Below, piece by piece: positions 49,496-61,916 of a stretch of 64,000 nt of DNA. The stretch covers positions 67,663,380-67,727,379 of the forward strand of contig BRKX01000002.1 of assembly GCA_026008535.1 (NCBI GenBank), read 5' to 3'. The translations under genes and the position numbers were made by a program. Within the stretch, counting starts at the first letter, position 1. Each line of letters starts with the position of its first letter. This DNA comes from Perilla frutescens. Lineage: Eukaryota; Streptophyta; Magnoliopsida; Lamiales; Lamiaceae. Under the pieces are notes generated by a model, which saw only the letters and a list, made by a program, of their open reading frames with translations, was not told the DNA's origin and did no database searches.

Positions 49496-49956
49496 ATCAA
49501 AAAAATTAAATTAATTCATTTTACTGTGTTTTTTAAATGGTAGTTTTTTTAATTCTATTTTCAATTTTGTAAATATTAGAATAATTGTTTTATTTTTTAG
49601 GGTTGAATTGGGATTATAATTGTTTTTTAGTTTTGAATCATTTAAATTAGATTTCAAAATTAGAGTTTATAATTTTCTTTTTAATTTTATTCTTGGTTGA
49701 TCACTTTTATTAGGGTTGATTTTTCATAATTAGAGTTTATATCTTTAATTGTTTGTTTTAGTTCATTTCTTTTGTTATGGTTGATTTTTTCATAATTAGG
49801 ATTTATAATTATGTTTGGTTTTTAATTTCTTATTTAATAATTATTATTTAATTAGGATTGTTTATTATTTTTCATTTTCATAGTTAGGAATTATAAGAAA
49901 TTTTTATTTTATTTAATTATTTTAACTATGGTTTTTTTTTTATTTATAATTTATTA
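49496..49956. other. AT-rich repeat, continuation
   Basis: T-rich sequence with repeated variants of TTAGGGTTGATTTTTCATAA and ATTAGAGTTTATAATT. No gene. Confidence 0.5.
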
Positions 49957-50159
49957 CTCCCCCCGTTTCCATTTAAATGTCATTTTGGATGAATGCACAC
50001 AAATTAATAAATTAATTGAATTATGTATTTACACAAGAATGCATTAAAGGAGGACGGATGTGAGAAAAATGTGAATTTTTTATTTCGAATTTGTAGAATG
50101 ATATTTTTTTGAAACAAAATTAAAACACTAGAATGACATTTATATAGAAACGGAGGGAG
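49957..50159. mobile_element. Stowaway MITE (203 bp)
   Basis: Ends CTCCCCCCGTTTCCATTTAA and TAGAAACGGAGGGAG with flanking TA dinucleotides (49955-49956 and 50160-50161). This is the classic Stowaway terminus CTCCCTCCGT with one change. Non-coding. Confidence 0.93.
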
Positions 50160-50168
50160 TAGCATTTA

Positions 50169-51077
50169 GGACATGATTGGTACGGTGTAATGGAATTGAA
50201 TAGAATGGTCATTTTCATGTCAATTCCCATTTCGGTGATTGGTATCGTTCAAAATCGGGAATCACCATTGCTGATGGAATCCCTATTCCCAAAGGAAGGG
50301 GAATAACCATTCCACTCAACCCCCATGGGCTTAACTATTCCCAATGACAAAAAAAATTAATATATGATATATTTATATATAATCATGTTTTATAATATTA
50401 TTTTATCATATTTAGAAAAATAAATCAAAAATCAAATCAAATAATTTATTTATTTTTCTTAATTATTTTTATATTATTTATTTATTTTCAAAATATAATT
50501 TAAAAATATGTGTTACAATCAAATTTTGATACCTTTCATAATTTTGTTGAAGAAAAATGAAAGTGATGCTAAAATAAATATAGCATAAAAATATGTTATA
50601 ATACAATATAAAATATTTATGTATTTGATATAATTTAATATATTCAAATGAAAAATTGAAAGGTTAAAGTATTTTTTTTATGAAGTAAAAATATTTTTAT
50701 TAACTTATACAAATTATTGAATATTGATTAATTAAATATTTTAGAATAAAGTTTTTCAATAAAATAAATAAATTATAATTTGCTAAAGAAATTAGCAAAA
50801 TCATATACTAAAAAGAAAAATGACGTTTAGAAATATAAAAAATAAATTAAGGCATGTGTTGATATTTATTAGCTATTACGTACACTTTATTCAATTATAA
50901 AAGATTTGAAATTCCCTAAAATATTCATTATATAAGATAAAAAAATTCATTTTTCATTCCGTTCTTCATTCCGTAGACATACTAATCATAAGAATCGTCA
51001 TTTCATTCAGATCCTCATTCCATTCCTAAGTTCATTTCATTCATACCTGATTCCATTCAATCATACCAATCACCTCC
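50169..51077. mobile_element. PIF/Harbinger-type element (909 bp)
   Basis: Flanked by TTA on both sides (50166-50168 and 51078-51080). Ends GGACATGATTGGTACGGTG (left) and, inward from the right, GGAGGTGATTGGTATGATTG. Sub-terminal GGAATTGAATAGAAT/GGAATCAGG blocks are also inverted. No transposase found. Confidence 0.85.
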
Positions 51078-51421
51078 TTAGTGTTTTATAGAGAAAGTGT
51101 CTAATGTTTTTTGAAAACTCCCTGAAAAAGGAGAAAAATGGAGGAAAAACAATGTTAAAAATGCACAACTGAGGGTGTTGTGCCTATTGCACATTAGATG
51201 ATCAAGGTCCATATATATATATATATGTATGTATATGTATATGTATATATAGGTAGTGTTGAAATGATAATTAAATCCCTATGGTGGGAAATATAGTGAC
51301 ATGATTGTAAATATTAGAAATTCCAAAAAAAAGAAGGCTATTCTAGATTTTCTAAAAAAAAATTAAAAACTTTAAACAATCATAACTTACTCATTTTTAA
51401 TCCAATTTACATTAATAATAT

Positions 51422-52743
51422 GGGTGATTCTATTTGCACCACAGAATCTACTCTTTGCACCACAAATGAAAAATAAAAATAAAAATTTGAATGTACTTAA
51501 ATGTCCTTGAAGTTACTTTTTTACACCACATAAAATACTCTTTGCACTACAAATTAAAAAATGAAAAGATATTATAATTTTTTTTAAAATTAAAGCATTA
51601 AGAAAAACAACACAGCAGCCGCTCGACAAATCTCCAATCTGCTTCTACCTTCTTCTCCGGCAAGACATACATTCTCGCTGGCCATCGCCACCGACAAGCT
51701 GCCCCCACCAGGTACATCGTCCGCCTCATCAACCCGGTGACAACACCCCGAAGAATAATTCCAACCAGAATCTCGAAAAAATTTAAATACATCCCAGCCA
51801 TTGTTGGCCATATCTGGGATGTTCTGATGAATGTCTTGTCTCATCAAAGCCATTGTTGGCCCTATCGTATCTGCAAAAAAATTCGTAACACCACAGAATC
51901 AAAACATGAATAATTATCACCTGTTTGTGTGTGTGTGTGAGAGAGAGAGAGATCGAGAACTTGAATGAGAAATTTGCAGAGAGAGAGAAAGGGCTTGATG
52001 GGAATATGGACACTAGTCTGAATAGGAGGAATAGGAATAGGAACAAGATCAGCGGTAGCGACACCAGTTTTGAGGTTGACCGCCAGCAGGGAAGCCTCCT
52101 CAATGGCGGACCTGATATCTGACGCCACCACCTCTACCTCTCTCCTCCGCTTCATCTCTCAACACTGCACACATAATTTCTTAAACCCACAGTAATATAT
52201 GTATAACATATATATATATATGTCTCTCTATCTCTCTCTGTGTATATATAGTTATATACAGCCGATGTAGTAAGAGTTCTTGATTATAAAAATGTTTGAT
52301 GAGATCGGACTGAATTGTTCGAACTATATATTTTCTAGATTTTGAATATTTATCTGCTCGAAAACTTTCGCATCTCAGAAATAGGGAGAAGGCCATTTTA
52401 AGAGGAGGGAGGGGAAAAGAAATAGAGAGATACGGCTACAGCGAGTTGACTCGCCAGAGAAGAAAGAGAAGTGCCGGTAGCCTCGCCGGAGAAGAAAGAG
52501 AAATGACAAACATGTTCTCTTCTTTTTTCATTTTCATTTGTTATTTACGTTTTTTTTTCTTTTCTTTTTGTTGAGAAAATGGTTTTTTTCTATGGTTTTC
52601 TTATTTGTTTCATGTTTTTCTGATTTTAAGTTTTTTTTTTTTGAAGTAAAAAACATATTTTAGATGAACTGATATTATTAATAGTAGTACATAAAGTAGA
52701 TATGGTGCAAAGAGAAAATTTGGTGGTGCAAATAGAAACTCCC
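51422..52743. mobile_element. Pack-MULE with perfect 9-bp target duplication
   Basis: Ends GGGTGATTCTATTTGCACCA (left) and, inward from the right, GGGAGTTTCTATTTGCACCA, both followed by CTCTTTGCACCA variants. TAATAATAT flanks both sides (51413-51421 and 52744-52752). The interior carries a captured piece of a glycolipid-transfer-protein gene on the minus strand and no transposase. The matching flanks and a conserved reading frame suggest a recent insertion. Confidence 0.88.
51819..52155 (-). pseudogene. Captured GLTP-family (glycolipid transfer protein) gene fragment
   Basis: Two exon-like blocks on the minus strand. 52155-51954 reads MKRRREVEVVASDIRSAIEE, then ...PIKPFLSLCKFLIQVL. 51870-51819 reads IGPTMALMRQDIHQNI after a CAG acceptor. 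Both match the N-terminal part of plant GLTP proteins (EIRSAIEEL..., KPFL..C..IQVLD, KIGPTMAVLRQDIHQNI). The blocks are separated by an 83-bp intron-like stretch with CT repeats. There is no GT at the expected donor (the reading is CTCG/ATCTCT), and the rest of the domain, including the ligand-binding core, is absent. Downstream the frame continues into unrelated sequence to 51590. It is therefore a fragment carried by the transposon rather than a working transfer protein. Confidence 0.78.
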
Positions 52744-53057
52744 TAATAATATATCGAAACATAATTCATTCGCTTTCATTTAAGATCTATATTGCATATG
52801 TTTATTTGAAAAAGTTGATAAAAAAAATTCAAGAAAAAGTTTCACATATGCATACAAGGCGTAAGTTTGTAATTATCAGCCATTGCTAATATAGCACCAC
52901 AACTTTGTTAATATGTTGTATTAATATTATTAAATATGAAACGTGTCACTTCTAAATATAAAACCATCATATTATTTTTGATTTTCCAAAATTGTGGCCA
53001 GTTGTCCCGTTTTCTTTTCTAACATGATTGATAGGGGATTTTAGTTCTCCACAATGA

Positions 53058-54604
53058 TGTTTCAATATTTATAAACTCGTGTCATGCTTACAAGTATACA
53101 AGCATATAATTGTAGACAGGATGAAACGAGGTCGATCCACAGGGAATGAGGAACCAAATAAGACAATGCAAGTACCACAATATTAGATGCAAGGATTATC
53201 TAGACTATGCTTAAGTGAGGGTTGATTATCATCAATACCAAAACAAGAACTTAAATAACAAACACCAAACAACAAAACCAATACTTAAATGAAATGCAAG
53301 AAATCAAGATCTAAAAGGAAATGGTTTAAGATAACAAGTTAAGGCAAGACTCTAGGATATGGATGCACAATGTTCCTCTTGAACATACAACAAGGGTATT
53401 CTCAATAATCATGTTTCGTTCAACGATAGGAAGACCACGAATATAGTAAGAGCATCTCTCGAATATCTCTTAAATTGCGAATGTGACAAGGATGACTATC
53501 ACTAATACATTCCAAGGTCACACCTACCAAAGGCTCTAAGAGGTCACATTTCCTTCCAGATATTCAACATTCAACTAAGAGTACAAATACATGGATTCAA
53601 TCCATACATGCTTATGATCACGGGATGGGCAAGATGCAGGTGATTCATACATTTGATGTTAAATGAATGCCACTTCAAACAACACCATTCAAGAACTAGC
53701 ATGGATTAAAACCTTGACAAAGCATAATCATATATTAAACCCTTATCAAGAACAAGATTTACATTGTTTCACCACATCCTAGAGCCCTAGGGCTCTAGCC
53801 TACCATATTTACAACAAGATCAAGAATACAAGAAGAGGATCCAAAACCCATTCTCAATACAAAAGTAAAAGAGTGAAGAAGAAGATAAAATCCAATGTAG
53901 AACAAACTCCTTCAATCCCTTGGCTTGAATCTTCAAATGGATGGTTGAATCTCCCTCCTCTTCTTGATGTTCTTGATCTTCAAAAATCCCAAATGGAGCG
54001 TGTTTCTAAGAGAATTTTCGTGTGGAAGATGGATGGTTTAAACTCCCCAAGAGTTATATGATATAGAGGACCAATAATGGAGTGCCAAATGTAAAAAAGT
54101 GGATTCGTCAGTCCCGGACGCGACCCCGTCTGGGTCGCGCCTGGAGGTCGAGTTTGGAACACATAAAAACATGTCTCTGAAGTGCTGAAAAGCGGACAAC
54201 ACTGGCCGCGCCCGGAGCCCGCATTGCAGAGGCCCTGGGGCGCGGCCTGCCCTGCACCCGCGCCCGGAGGCCCCTGCAACACGGCCTCGGGCGGGTCGCG
54301 CTAGCAGGTCGCGTTCGGCGAGCCTCTCCGGCAGCTTCCACGGTTTTGCTTCGCTCTCGCTCGTTTCTTGGTCGATTGACCTGATTCAACTTGCAGCGTG
54401 CTCCTTATTCGATTTTCTATCTTTTCATGGTCTTAAATCCCTCAAATTTGCATTAATTTATCCTCCATTACCTATAAAACCCAAACAACAAACAAAACTT
54501 CCAAAATAGGAGGTTAAATGCTCAATTTGGGTTAAAACACATACAACACTCTGCAAATCACTTCATTTAAACCTCAAATTATTGTGCAAAAACACCACTC
54601 ATCA
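53058..54604 (-). mobile_element. LTR of the 9-kb family (copy d), probably solo
   Basis: On the minus strand it starts TGATGAGTGGTGTTTTTGCA and ends TATTGAAACA. The flanks share ATGA (53054-53057 and 54605-54608), a weak 4-bp duplication. It contains GTCGATCCACAGGGAATG near the left end and a strongly GC-rich core (54100-54340) with GGTCGCG words. Length (1547 bp) and motif order match copy a at 9162-10676. Confidence 0.65.
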
Positions 54605-54649
54605 ATGATCTTCACTTGTGTGTCGATAGCTGCAAAATTTTTTCTAGGT

Positions 54650-55070
54650 TCTCAAAGCGAGCTAGAGACTCCCCATGTACTTTTCAGTTTTTCCCATGAT
54701 CGAAGGCCCTCAGTAGCTCATCCATCTTTGACTTATTGTCTTCATTATTGATCATCTCATTAGTCACTAAGACTCTAAGTGGAGGCTGAAGAACATTGTT
54801 GGAATTCCCATATGACATATTGGAATGGTTGCCCTAGTAATATTGGTTGCCATCTTGGTTCTAGAAATAGTTATTCCCATAATTTCTCTAGTTGATATGA
54901 TTTACATCTTCCAAAGATTGCTCCTTACGGGGCTAGAATTTAGCCTTAACAAGAACATAGAATCTATTGTTGATGGTTGTATTGAGGCCACTTTGAGGGC
55001 GAACAATTGAGCTACAAACAAGAAAATTGAATCCGACTCATCAACATATATTCATCTCTTCATGATTAGG
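54650..55070 (-). pseudogene. Ty3/gypsy (Athila/Tat-like) gag remnant
   Basis: Read on the minus strand, about 54855-54700 gives GNHSNMSYGNSNNVLQPPL, a variant of the HPNLSYxN...QPP phrase of Athila/Tat gag, followed by NEDNKSKMDELLRAF. Upstream (54900-54860) comes an Asn/Gly/Gln-rich stretch with stops. The remnant lies next to LTR copy d in the same orientation and may belong to the same element. No pol domain is seen. Confidence 0.5.
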
Positions 55071-55740
55071 ACTTGACGTTCTCCGTCGTATTGGTTTTGT
55101 TGCACCATGGAAATCAATCTTAGCTTCAATTCAAAGTTATTTTTTCATTGATCTAAGGACCAAGCCCCCCGGTTGATAACATGATAGAACATCTCCTTGA
55201 TAGGTAGAAGCTCTACAGCTTGTGTATCGTTGTCTTTTATATTGTTTCATCCTAGAAGTAGCTGTTGTAACTTGAATATGAATCTTCATGTCGTGGCTTG
55301 ATCTCAACCCTTGTTCAAAATGGTCATTAGCATTGTCTGCATGTTGTGCGTAGTAACTCAGCTATTGCGATTGGTCACTCTTTTTCTATTTTTGGCATCT
55401 TTTCAGTTTGATTCTGAAAGATATTTCTTGCTTGTCTAGCTATTTTCATGCAAGTCTGCACTTCTCAAAACGGCTCTTAGTCAGATCCGATGATTTTCGC
55501 TTCTCAATTGATCTCTATCAATTGAGTTAAGCACTTCTGAACACTTCTCGAGTGCCTCCTCTTCTCCAGTCAATGTTCTTCATCTCAACCAATCTTCATT
55601 AGTTGGTTTTCTTCATTTCAGCTGATCTTCATCAGTCGGCTTCCTCTTTAATTAGTTCTCAGCTACTCCGTATCAACGAACTTTGTCTTCTCTTCGATTT
55701 CCCAGTTTTACCAGGTTTCCTTATCTTTAGTACTTCAACT
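55071..55740. other. Probable retroelement-derived spacer
   Basis: Moderate GC content, no intact frame. It may be the 5' part of the gag remnant or an unrelated LTR; phrases with TTGATCTC and TCATCAGTCGG recur imperfectly. No boundaries could be set. Confidence 0.35.
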
Positions 55741-55742
55741 GA

Positions 55743-55844
55743 GCTTCTTTTATACTCTTGTTGGTTGGGTTGTAACTTGTTCTTATTTTACATGCTTCTT
55801 TTATACTCCTGCTGGTTGGGTTGTAACTTGTTCTTGTTTTACAT
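55743..55844. repeat. Two-copy 51-bp tandem repeat
   Basis: GCTTCTTTTATACTCTTGTT, then GGTTGGGTTGTAACTTGTTC, is repeated at 55743 and 55794 with two or three changes. Confidence 0.92.
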
Positions 55845-55874
55845 GACTCAATTATATATATATATATATATATG

Positions 55875-56750
55875 TATATAGGCGGAATGCAAACTAATCA
55901 TAGTGTGAGAATTAGGAACCCATCTTAAACCACATAATCAATAAAAATCTAAAGTTTAGATTTGCTTAAAAGGGTGTGGTGGCAATTCTGTAATATTTGA
56001 TAAGTTTTCTAGGTGAGCGTATTAACGTAATTCGGTAATATTTATAAAAAGGCATCGGATAGTTGATAACAATATAATCATGCTAACGAAGCATTACTAT
56101 CATGCTAACGAAATATTATCGTAATGCTAATGAAAGTTTTCTCATATTGTTAACGAAAAATTAAATTCTAAAAATTAATTATAAATCATAATTGGATGGA
56201 ATAAACCATAATTCAGATATAGTAAACTCCAATTATCTAAAAAAAATGGAATAAAATTCTAGAAAATAATTATAAATCCTAATTGGATGAATAAATTATA
56301 ATAGCAATATAAATATACAACGTTACCATTATGATATTATTTTATCAGCACTGCGGATAAACTATATTAGCATATGATAATTCATCATTAGCATGTATAA
56401 ACCATAAATGGATGAAGAAAATCCTAATTATTATATTCTAATTTGATGAAATAAACAATTTATAATAATCATTTAATAACTAAAATATAAAAATTAAATA
56501 AAAAAGTAATTATAAGTCCTAATTGAAATGTAATAAATCATAATAACAATATAAGTACGTGTACGATGTTTAAATTATGATAATTCTTTGTTAGCACAAT
56601 GAATTCAGGATGTTAGCATATAAAAAATGCTTCGTTAGTATATTTATATAATGCTGACAAACCATTACTAAAAGCTAAGAAAACATTTTCGCGTTAGACA
56701 CGAGTAAAAATGTATATTTTGTATTTTTCGTCTATATTTATTTGCACAAG
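55875..56750. mobile_element. MULE copy truncated by the LTR retrotransposon
   Basis: From GGCGGAATGCAAACTAATCA through GTGAGAATTAGGAACCCATC and GTGGTGGCAATTCTGTAATA it follows the 23956-24800 copy, including the GCTAACGAAG and AATAAACCATAATT phrases. It ends abruptly at 56750, where the LTR begins. Its other half should lie beyond the right edge. Confidence 0.7.
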
Positions 56751-59700
56751 TGTAACACCCCATCCCAAAATAAATCTATGAATTACTTCAACCGTATAGG
56801 AATCATGTATTGATTATATGATTCTTTGAAATGATTTTAGAAAATTCCAAAAATAGAGAAAATGACTCCTAAAGTTAGCTCAATTTTATTCTTAAAATCA
56901 TATTGTACTCTAATTCTCGATCACATATTTTGTTCCTCGTGGTGAGACATTTCCATGAGCCTTTTTCATTTGTCATTTGGACGCTTATTAAATCATGGGT
57001 ATCCTAATTATTGAAAGAACATATTTTTATTTCTAAAATAAAATCCTACCACTTTATGTTTAACTCCGAAAATTTTGGTTTCGTCTTTGACTAGGAGTTA
57101 CAAATCTTTTCATAATCGGGTGGTCGTTAATTTCATTAAAAATGGAGTTCGTTGAACCTTCTAACCCAATTTTATTCGTTCTCTATTTCAACTCAATACC
57201 ATATATTAAAATACATCACAAATTGATTGCCACCACTCAATCCTACCATGCTCCAAGTGTCAACCTTACCTTGTTCCAAATGTTACCTTGCATTGCTCCA
57301 AATGTCACCATGCATGATAAGAGTGCCCCATGTGTCACCATCTATTCCAACTAGTTGGATACATGTCCTATACATGTCTAACATAGTTATTAGTTGAATC
57401 AAGTAGAGGGGGGATGAGGAAGAGCCCAAGTTACTCCCACATTCTCTTCTTCACTAGTTTCTCTCTTCCCCTCTCAACAGCAGCAACCTTTCTTTCTCTT
57501 CTATTTTCGACCCTCAAACCTTAACCAACAATTCTGAAATTTTACAGAGAGCATCCCACTTTGATGTAGATGATGTTAGCCAAAGAAATAATCCAATTTG
57601 GTTCTCATATGGTAGAAAACAAAGGCAAATATTGCAGTGGTCCCTGTTTTCCGCCAAGTTGTAGCAACGATTGTATTTTGTACATTTCGACCCTCAAATC
57701 TCTACTAACATAATTGAAATTTTGATATGTTGTTCCTCTCTTCACATAGTTGATGTTAGCCACTGGAATCGCTCGATTTGGTGTCCAGAAAGTCAGAAAT
57801 GAAGACATGAAAAATTGGGGTTTCTAGCTGTAAGTTTTATCATTAGTGTAGCAGTCGTATTTTATAATTTTCGTCTTTTAAATGTCATCCATAAATTCTG
57901 AAAATTTATTATGTTTTTTCTCTAATTATGTAGTTGATTTTAGGCTCAAGAATTTCTCAATTTGGATCTCTAAAGCTCCTAAACGAACCTCGACTATTTT
58001 CTTGGTGGTATAATTTTCGTAACTCACCAAACCCATTTTCGACATCTTTTTCCCACAGATCCAGCCATTATATTTCTATGAAATCTACATCATTATAAAC
58101 TTAACTCATCAAGGTTTCCAGAATAGGTCTCGGATCGTCAATGTGATATCATTTGGTCTATCAAAGATACGTCGCAAATCAACATATCAAATCTGCCGCA
58201 GAAATCGTTGTGTTGCGAGCGCAACTTCGGAGGCTATTTCCCGTCGATTCCTCCATTCTCTTGACTTGATTTTTGGACTGCACAATATTTTCATATCAAT
58301 CTTTCTAGACATATTTTCCAATCCATGATCCGATATCATTTGTTCTTCCGAAATTGAGTCGTAAGTTTCCCGAAAACCAACTTTTTTCCGGCAGATTATG
58401 TCTTATGTTAATAATGCTGAATTTCATGATCATTTACAGTCGTTATACATTATAAAATCTAAATCCGTTTACTGTATTGAAATCTTTATTTCCTCTAGTA
58501 TCAAAAATTGTATTTTTGAGCGAAAATCCGTTGAGTATCGAGCTCGTTTGAGCCTTAAACTTTTTGACGAGAAATCTGTTTCGGGAACAATAAACAGTAC
58601 CTTTCCTGCCGATTTCAGGCCAGGGTGATCGGAATTTGTCTCTGACTCCTTCTGACCGATTGTAGGTCTCGTTGTGACGGACGCGTGGCCGCTGACCATG
58701 TCTCTATCCGATTTGAAGTGAATTTCCTATGATTTTTCGAAGTTTCTTTCCTGTTTTAAGTCGTTCCATTTAACGTCGAATTTGTTTCAAGTTAATTGAA
58801 GAGTATTGTAAGAACCTATTATCGATTCGTGTTGGATTTAAAACCCGGATATTGCGCATTCCTAGTTGAAGTAAAATTAATAAGGCTCCAATTCAATTAA
58901 AGCGAATATTAGATTAATTTCGGAAGTAGTTATTGATCCTAAAGTAAGATTGATCCTTGTAGGACTTGCTTGACTTACGAGGAAGGTGAATGGTTGAATC
59001 TCGAGATGGTTAGAGCAGCTTAGCCATAGGGAAACCTAGGAAGGAACTCCGGACCTTTGCTCCGTCCCCAAGACCGTGATCAAGCTTGGATCCTTGTTAG
59101 GATATTTGTAGGTGTAAGGTGGGCTATACTATCTTTGCAGCTTGTATCTTTCGAGTTATTAAGCTCTGCTTTATTAAAATTGCATATGTGACTATCTGTG
59201 TTAAATATTTTACGTGCTATTGAATGTTGTCGGAGTCTCATATACCAGCGTTGTGTCAATGTGAGTAGCTACAGTACGCATGCATTATTTGTCCTGCCCT
59301 ACTCCTTGTCGGTGAGACTAAAATAAAACACTTATTGGTTACACTCTTTAGTGACACTCATTGGTTACACTTATTGGTTATACTCATTGGGTATTCTATG
59401 GTCATACTCAACTTTACGCGCTGGTGATGTAGTTTGGGTTGCGTGCAGCGACGAGTTATACTCTTAAGCGCTTCACGATAAAATGTTTTGATGAACTTAG
59501 GTTTCTTTCAACTTTTAAACCTCCTAAGCTTCACTACCTGCATGAACACAGATAGATTACTTTAACAAAATGATTTGCATAACTTGAATTGTGAAAACTT
59601 ACCCACTGAGTGCATTAGTACTCAGCCCAAATCTTTTCAAATATTTTCAGGTCAGTGGGTTGGAGCGTGGAGGTGACGAGGCTGAGATATGGGCTATTAT

Positions 59701-59960
59701 TATTTACTTATTTCTCATTATCTATTTTTGTTAATATTCTATTGGGAATTAAGCTTCCGCACTTATGCTACTCTTTTATTAAATGTTAATAACCCTAATC
59801 TTGGTGTTTTGAATAAATATATGTATTAAAAAGCATGTTTGGTTATTGTGAGTCTTCTTTCGAGATTTGGTTAATCAAATTATTGCCCTTTCTTTCCCAC
59901 TTCTTAATTCCAACCCCCGTGGCGTCCATTTCCACGGTCTTTCGGGACCGGGACGCTACA
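56751..59960 (+). repeat. 5' LTR (3210 bp)
   Basis: Its last ~850 bp match, inverted, the solo LTR at 15607-18086. It includes the conserved CCACTGAGTGCATTAGTACT block near 59605. Short reading frames at 57142, 58143 and 58398 are repeated in the 3' LTR but look like chance frames. Confidence 0.9.
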
Positions 59961-59963
59961 AAG

Positions 59964-59976
59964 TGGTATCAGAGAC
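59964..59976 (+). other. Primer-binding site (initiator tRNA-Met)
   Basis: TGGTATCAGAGAC starts 3 bp after the LTR end. It matches the usual plant PBS TGGTATCAGAGC except for the last bases. Confidence 0.85.
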
Positions 59977-61434
59977 AGGTTTGCAACTCTGCAGACCTGC
60001 TGGGTCTTATTTCTTTTCTATTAAATTCTCATGTGATATTATATAAGCCATCAGCTCGTCACTCATGCAACAGCTTGAAAGGTACGCATGTTTTTATGTG
60101 GATTTTAGTTTTTAAAAGTTTACATTATTTTTTGAAATGTTAAGTTTGTTTGAAAATGAAAGATTAGGATTCACTGTGTTGATAGGAATTCCTCAAAAGA
60201 TTGATTTCTATGCTGATTGCATACTCTGATTAACTGCGCTGATTGCGTACTTTATTGCTATTTTGATAGCATACTGGTTTTGAAATATGTCTGTATGCAT
60301 ATTGTATTCTGTCTAAAAACTATGTTGATTACATAATGGTACGAACTTGTTTATCTATGCCTTGGGCATACTTGTGATGTTGGGAATGTGCAGAATGCAT
60401 ATTGTAAAATTGTGATTTCCGAAAAGTGTTTAACGTATATGTTATAGAATGAGAACGAGAACTTGAAAGCTTGATAACGTAAGATTAACTTAGCCTATAG
60501 TTGCTGAACTTAGGCTGGACTTGTAAACACTTATGAGATTGCTAAGAACATAGTTTGACTTAGGAAACGTTTCATTTTCATGAATGAACATAAACTTATG
60601 GCTTAGAAGAGCTGCCACACGTACATCACGATTGATGAATGGATTACGAGATTTCATATGTATACCGAGAAAGAGATCGATTCGATGTTCAAGTTTATTG
60701 GAGAAATACCTTACTCTATGGGAGTCGAGATTGAGGTTATCTTAAGATTGACCAAGAGTTTTCCATGGTGCCAGAAGGATGGACATATTTACCATCGAAA
60801 TTTAAAAAAACGTAGCTTAACGATCTATGTGGAGATTGGAAATTTTTATGGGTAGATATGCTTGACGATGATGGCCGCTACAAACAAGGTTCAACATCAG
60901 AATTGTCACCTGAGCGAGATATCGAGGCAGACCGATCACCACATTTATACCTACCTATGGAGATGTGACTGTAAAGTTTATTCAACAAGCAATAACGAGT
61001 TCATGGAAGACTTTGACACCATCATCTGAAATTGTTGCTGATGTATTTTGCATGAGTTATGTTCGAACTTTATCGTCGGAAGCCACTGGGCCATGAGTAG
61101 ATAGATGATGTTGAACGTACGATGGCCATAGACGATTGTGCTATGTTGTTGGGTCAAGATTGATAATTTTCTATTAGGTTAACTTGGTATTTTTTAGTAG
61201 ATCTAGAATGTTGCGTTCTCTTGATAAATCTATCTTGGTGTCACGTACAAGAAGAGATCGGAATCTACAATCTTGGAAAGCTAACAAGATAACGGGTGCT
61301 ATGACAAGAAAAAGGGCTAGAAATACTCGAATATTTTATAGTGGACCAAGATATTATCTTAGGCAACAATATGTCATACTAATCAAGATAGAGATAGAGT
61401 CGCACAAGCTAGCTTAGCGATACGTACGATTTAT
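59977..61434 (+). other. Decayed interior of the retrotransposon
   Basis: No continuous frame. Gag, protease and reverse transcriptase motifs could not be recognised. Small frames at 60658-60855 and 61184-61417 have no named domain. Confidence 0.6.
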
Positions 61435-61800
61435 GGTGCATCTATGTGGAATTCTTATATCAATCACGTCAGATCGCGAAACATAATTCCCATCGACATT
61501 CAGCCAAGAAGCTTTGGATACGAAATTGAACTTCACATGCAAACAAAGGGCTAAATTGAACGAACGATACAAAAATAAGATGAGCATGCTTCAAGAAGTT
61601 TTCACAGATGAGAATACAAGCTGAAAAGATGTAATATAATAATCTATCGGTAATGAGAGAAACGCAATGGAAACAAGGTGTGTATGATGTGTTAAATATA
61701 TCGATCTTAAGGAAGTATGTGTTTGACTCGGACCACACGCTCAAGGACGACAGGTTCATCTTGCTTACATATATAACATACGATAGGAGCCTCGCTAGAT
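61435..61800 (+). pseudogene. Integrase / late-pol remnant of a gypsy chromovirus
   Basis: 61458-61580 reads ISITSDRE, stop, FPSTFSQEALDTKLNF, corresponding to the integrase region SIVSDRD...F...LGT(K/R)LNFS. 61690-61740 reads SILRKYVFDSDHTL, corresponding to VSMLRKYVPDPxHVL late in chromoviral pol. Stops and lost segments show decay. These matches place the element in Ty3/gypsy. Confidence 0.75.
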
Positions 61801-61899
61801 AGAACCGTGAAGATCAAGAAACATCAAAGCATGAAAACAAAAGAGACAACAATAAACCTGAGTGGTTTCGGATGAGTGAAATTTCGAGGATGAAATTTT

Positions 61900-61916
61900 C
61901 TTTAAGAGGGGTGGAA
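61900..61916 (+). other. Polypurine tract
   Basis: AAGAGGGGTGGAA directly precedes the 3' LTR start TGTAACACC, the standard plus-strand primer position. Confidence 0.85.

Larger units (their letters stand above)
51200..52990. mobile_element. MULE-like derivative interrupted by the Pack-MULE
   Basis: Left part 51200-51421 ((AT)n run, AGGTAGTGTTG, TCCCTATGGTGGGAAATATA, then AAAAACTTTAAACAATCATA). Right part 52744-52990 (TTTCATTTAAGATCTATATT, GCATATGTTTATTTGAAAAA). Together they reproduce the order seen at 18680-18830. The two halves are separated only by the element at 51422-52743. Confidence 0.6.
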
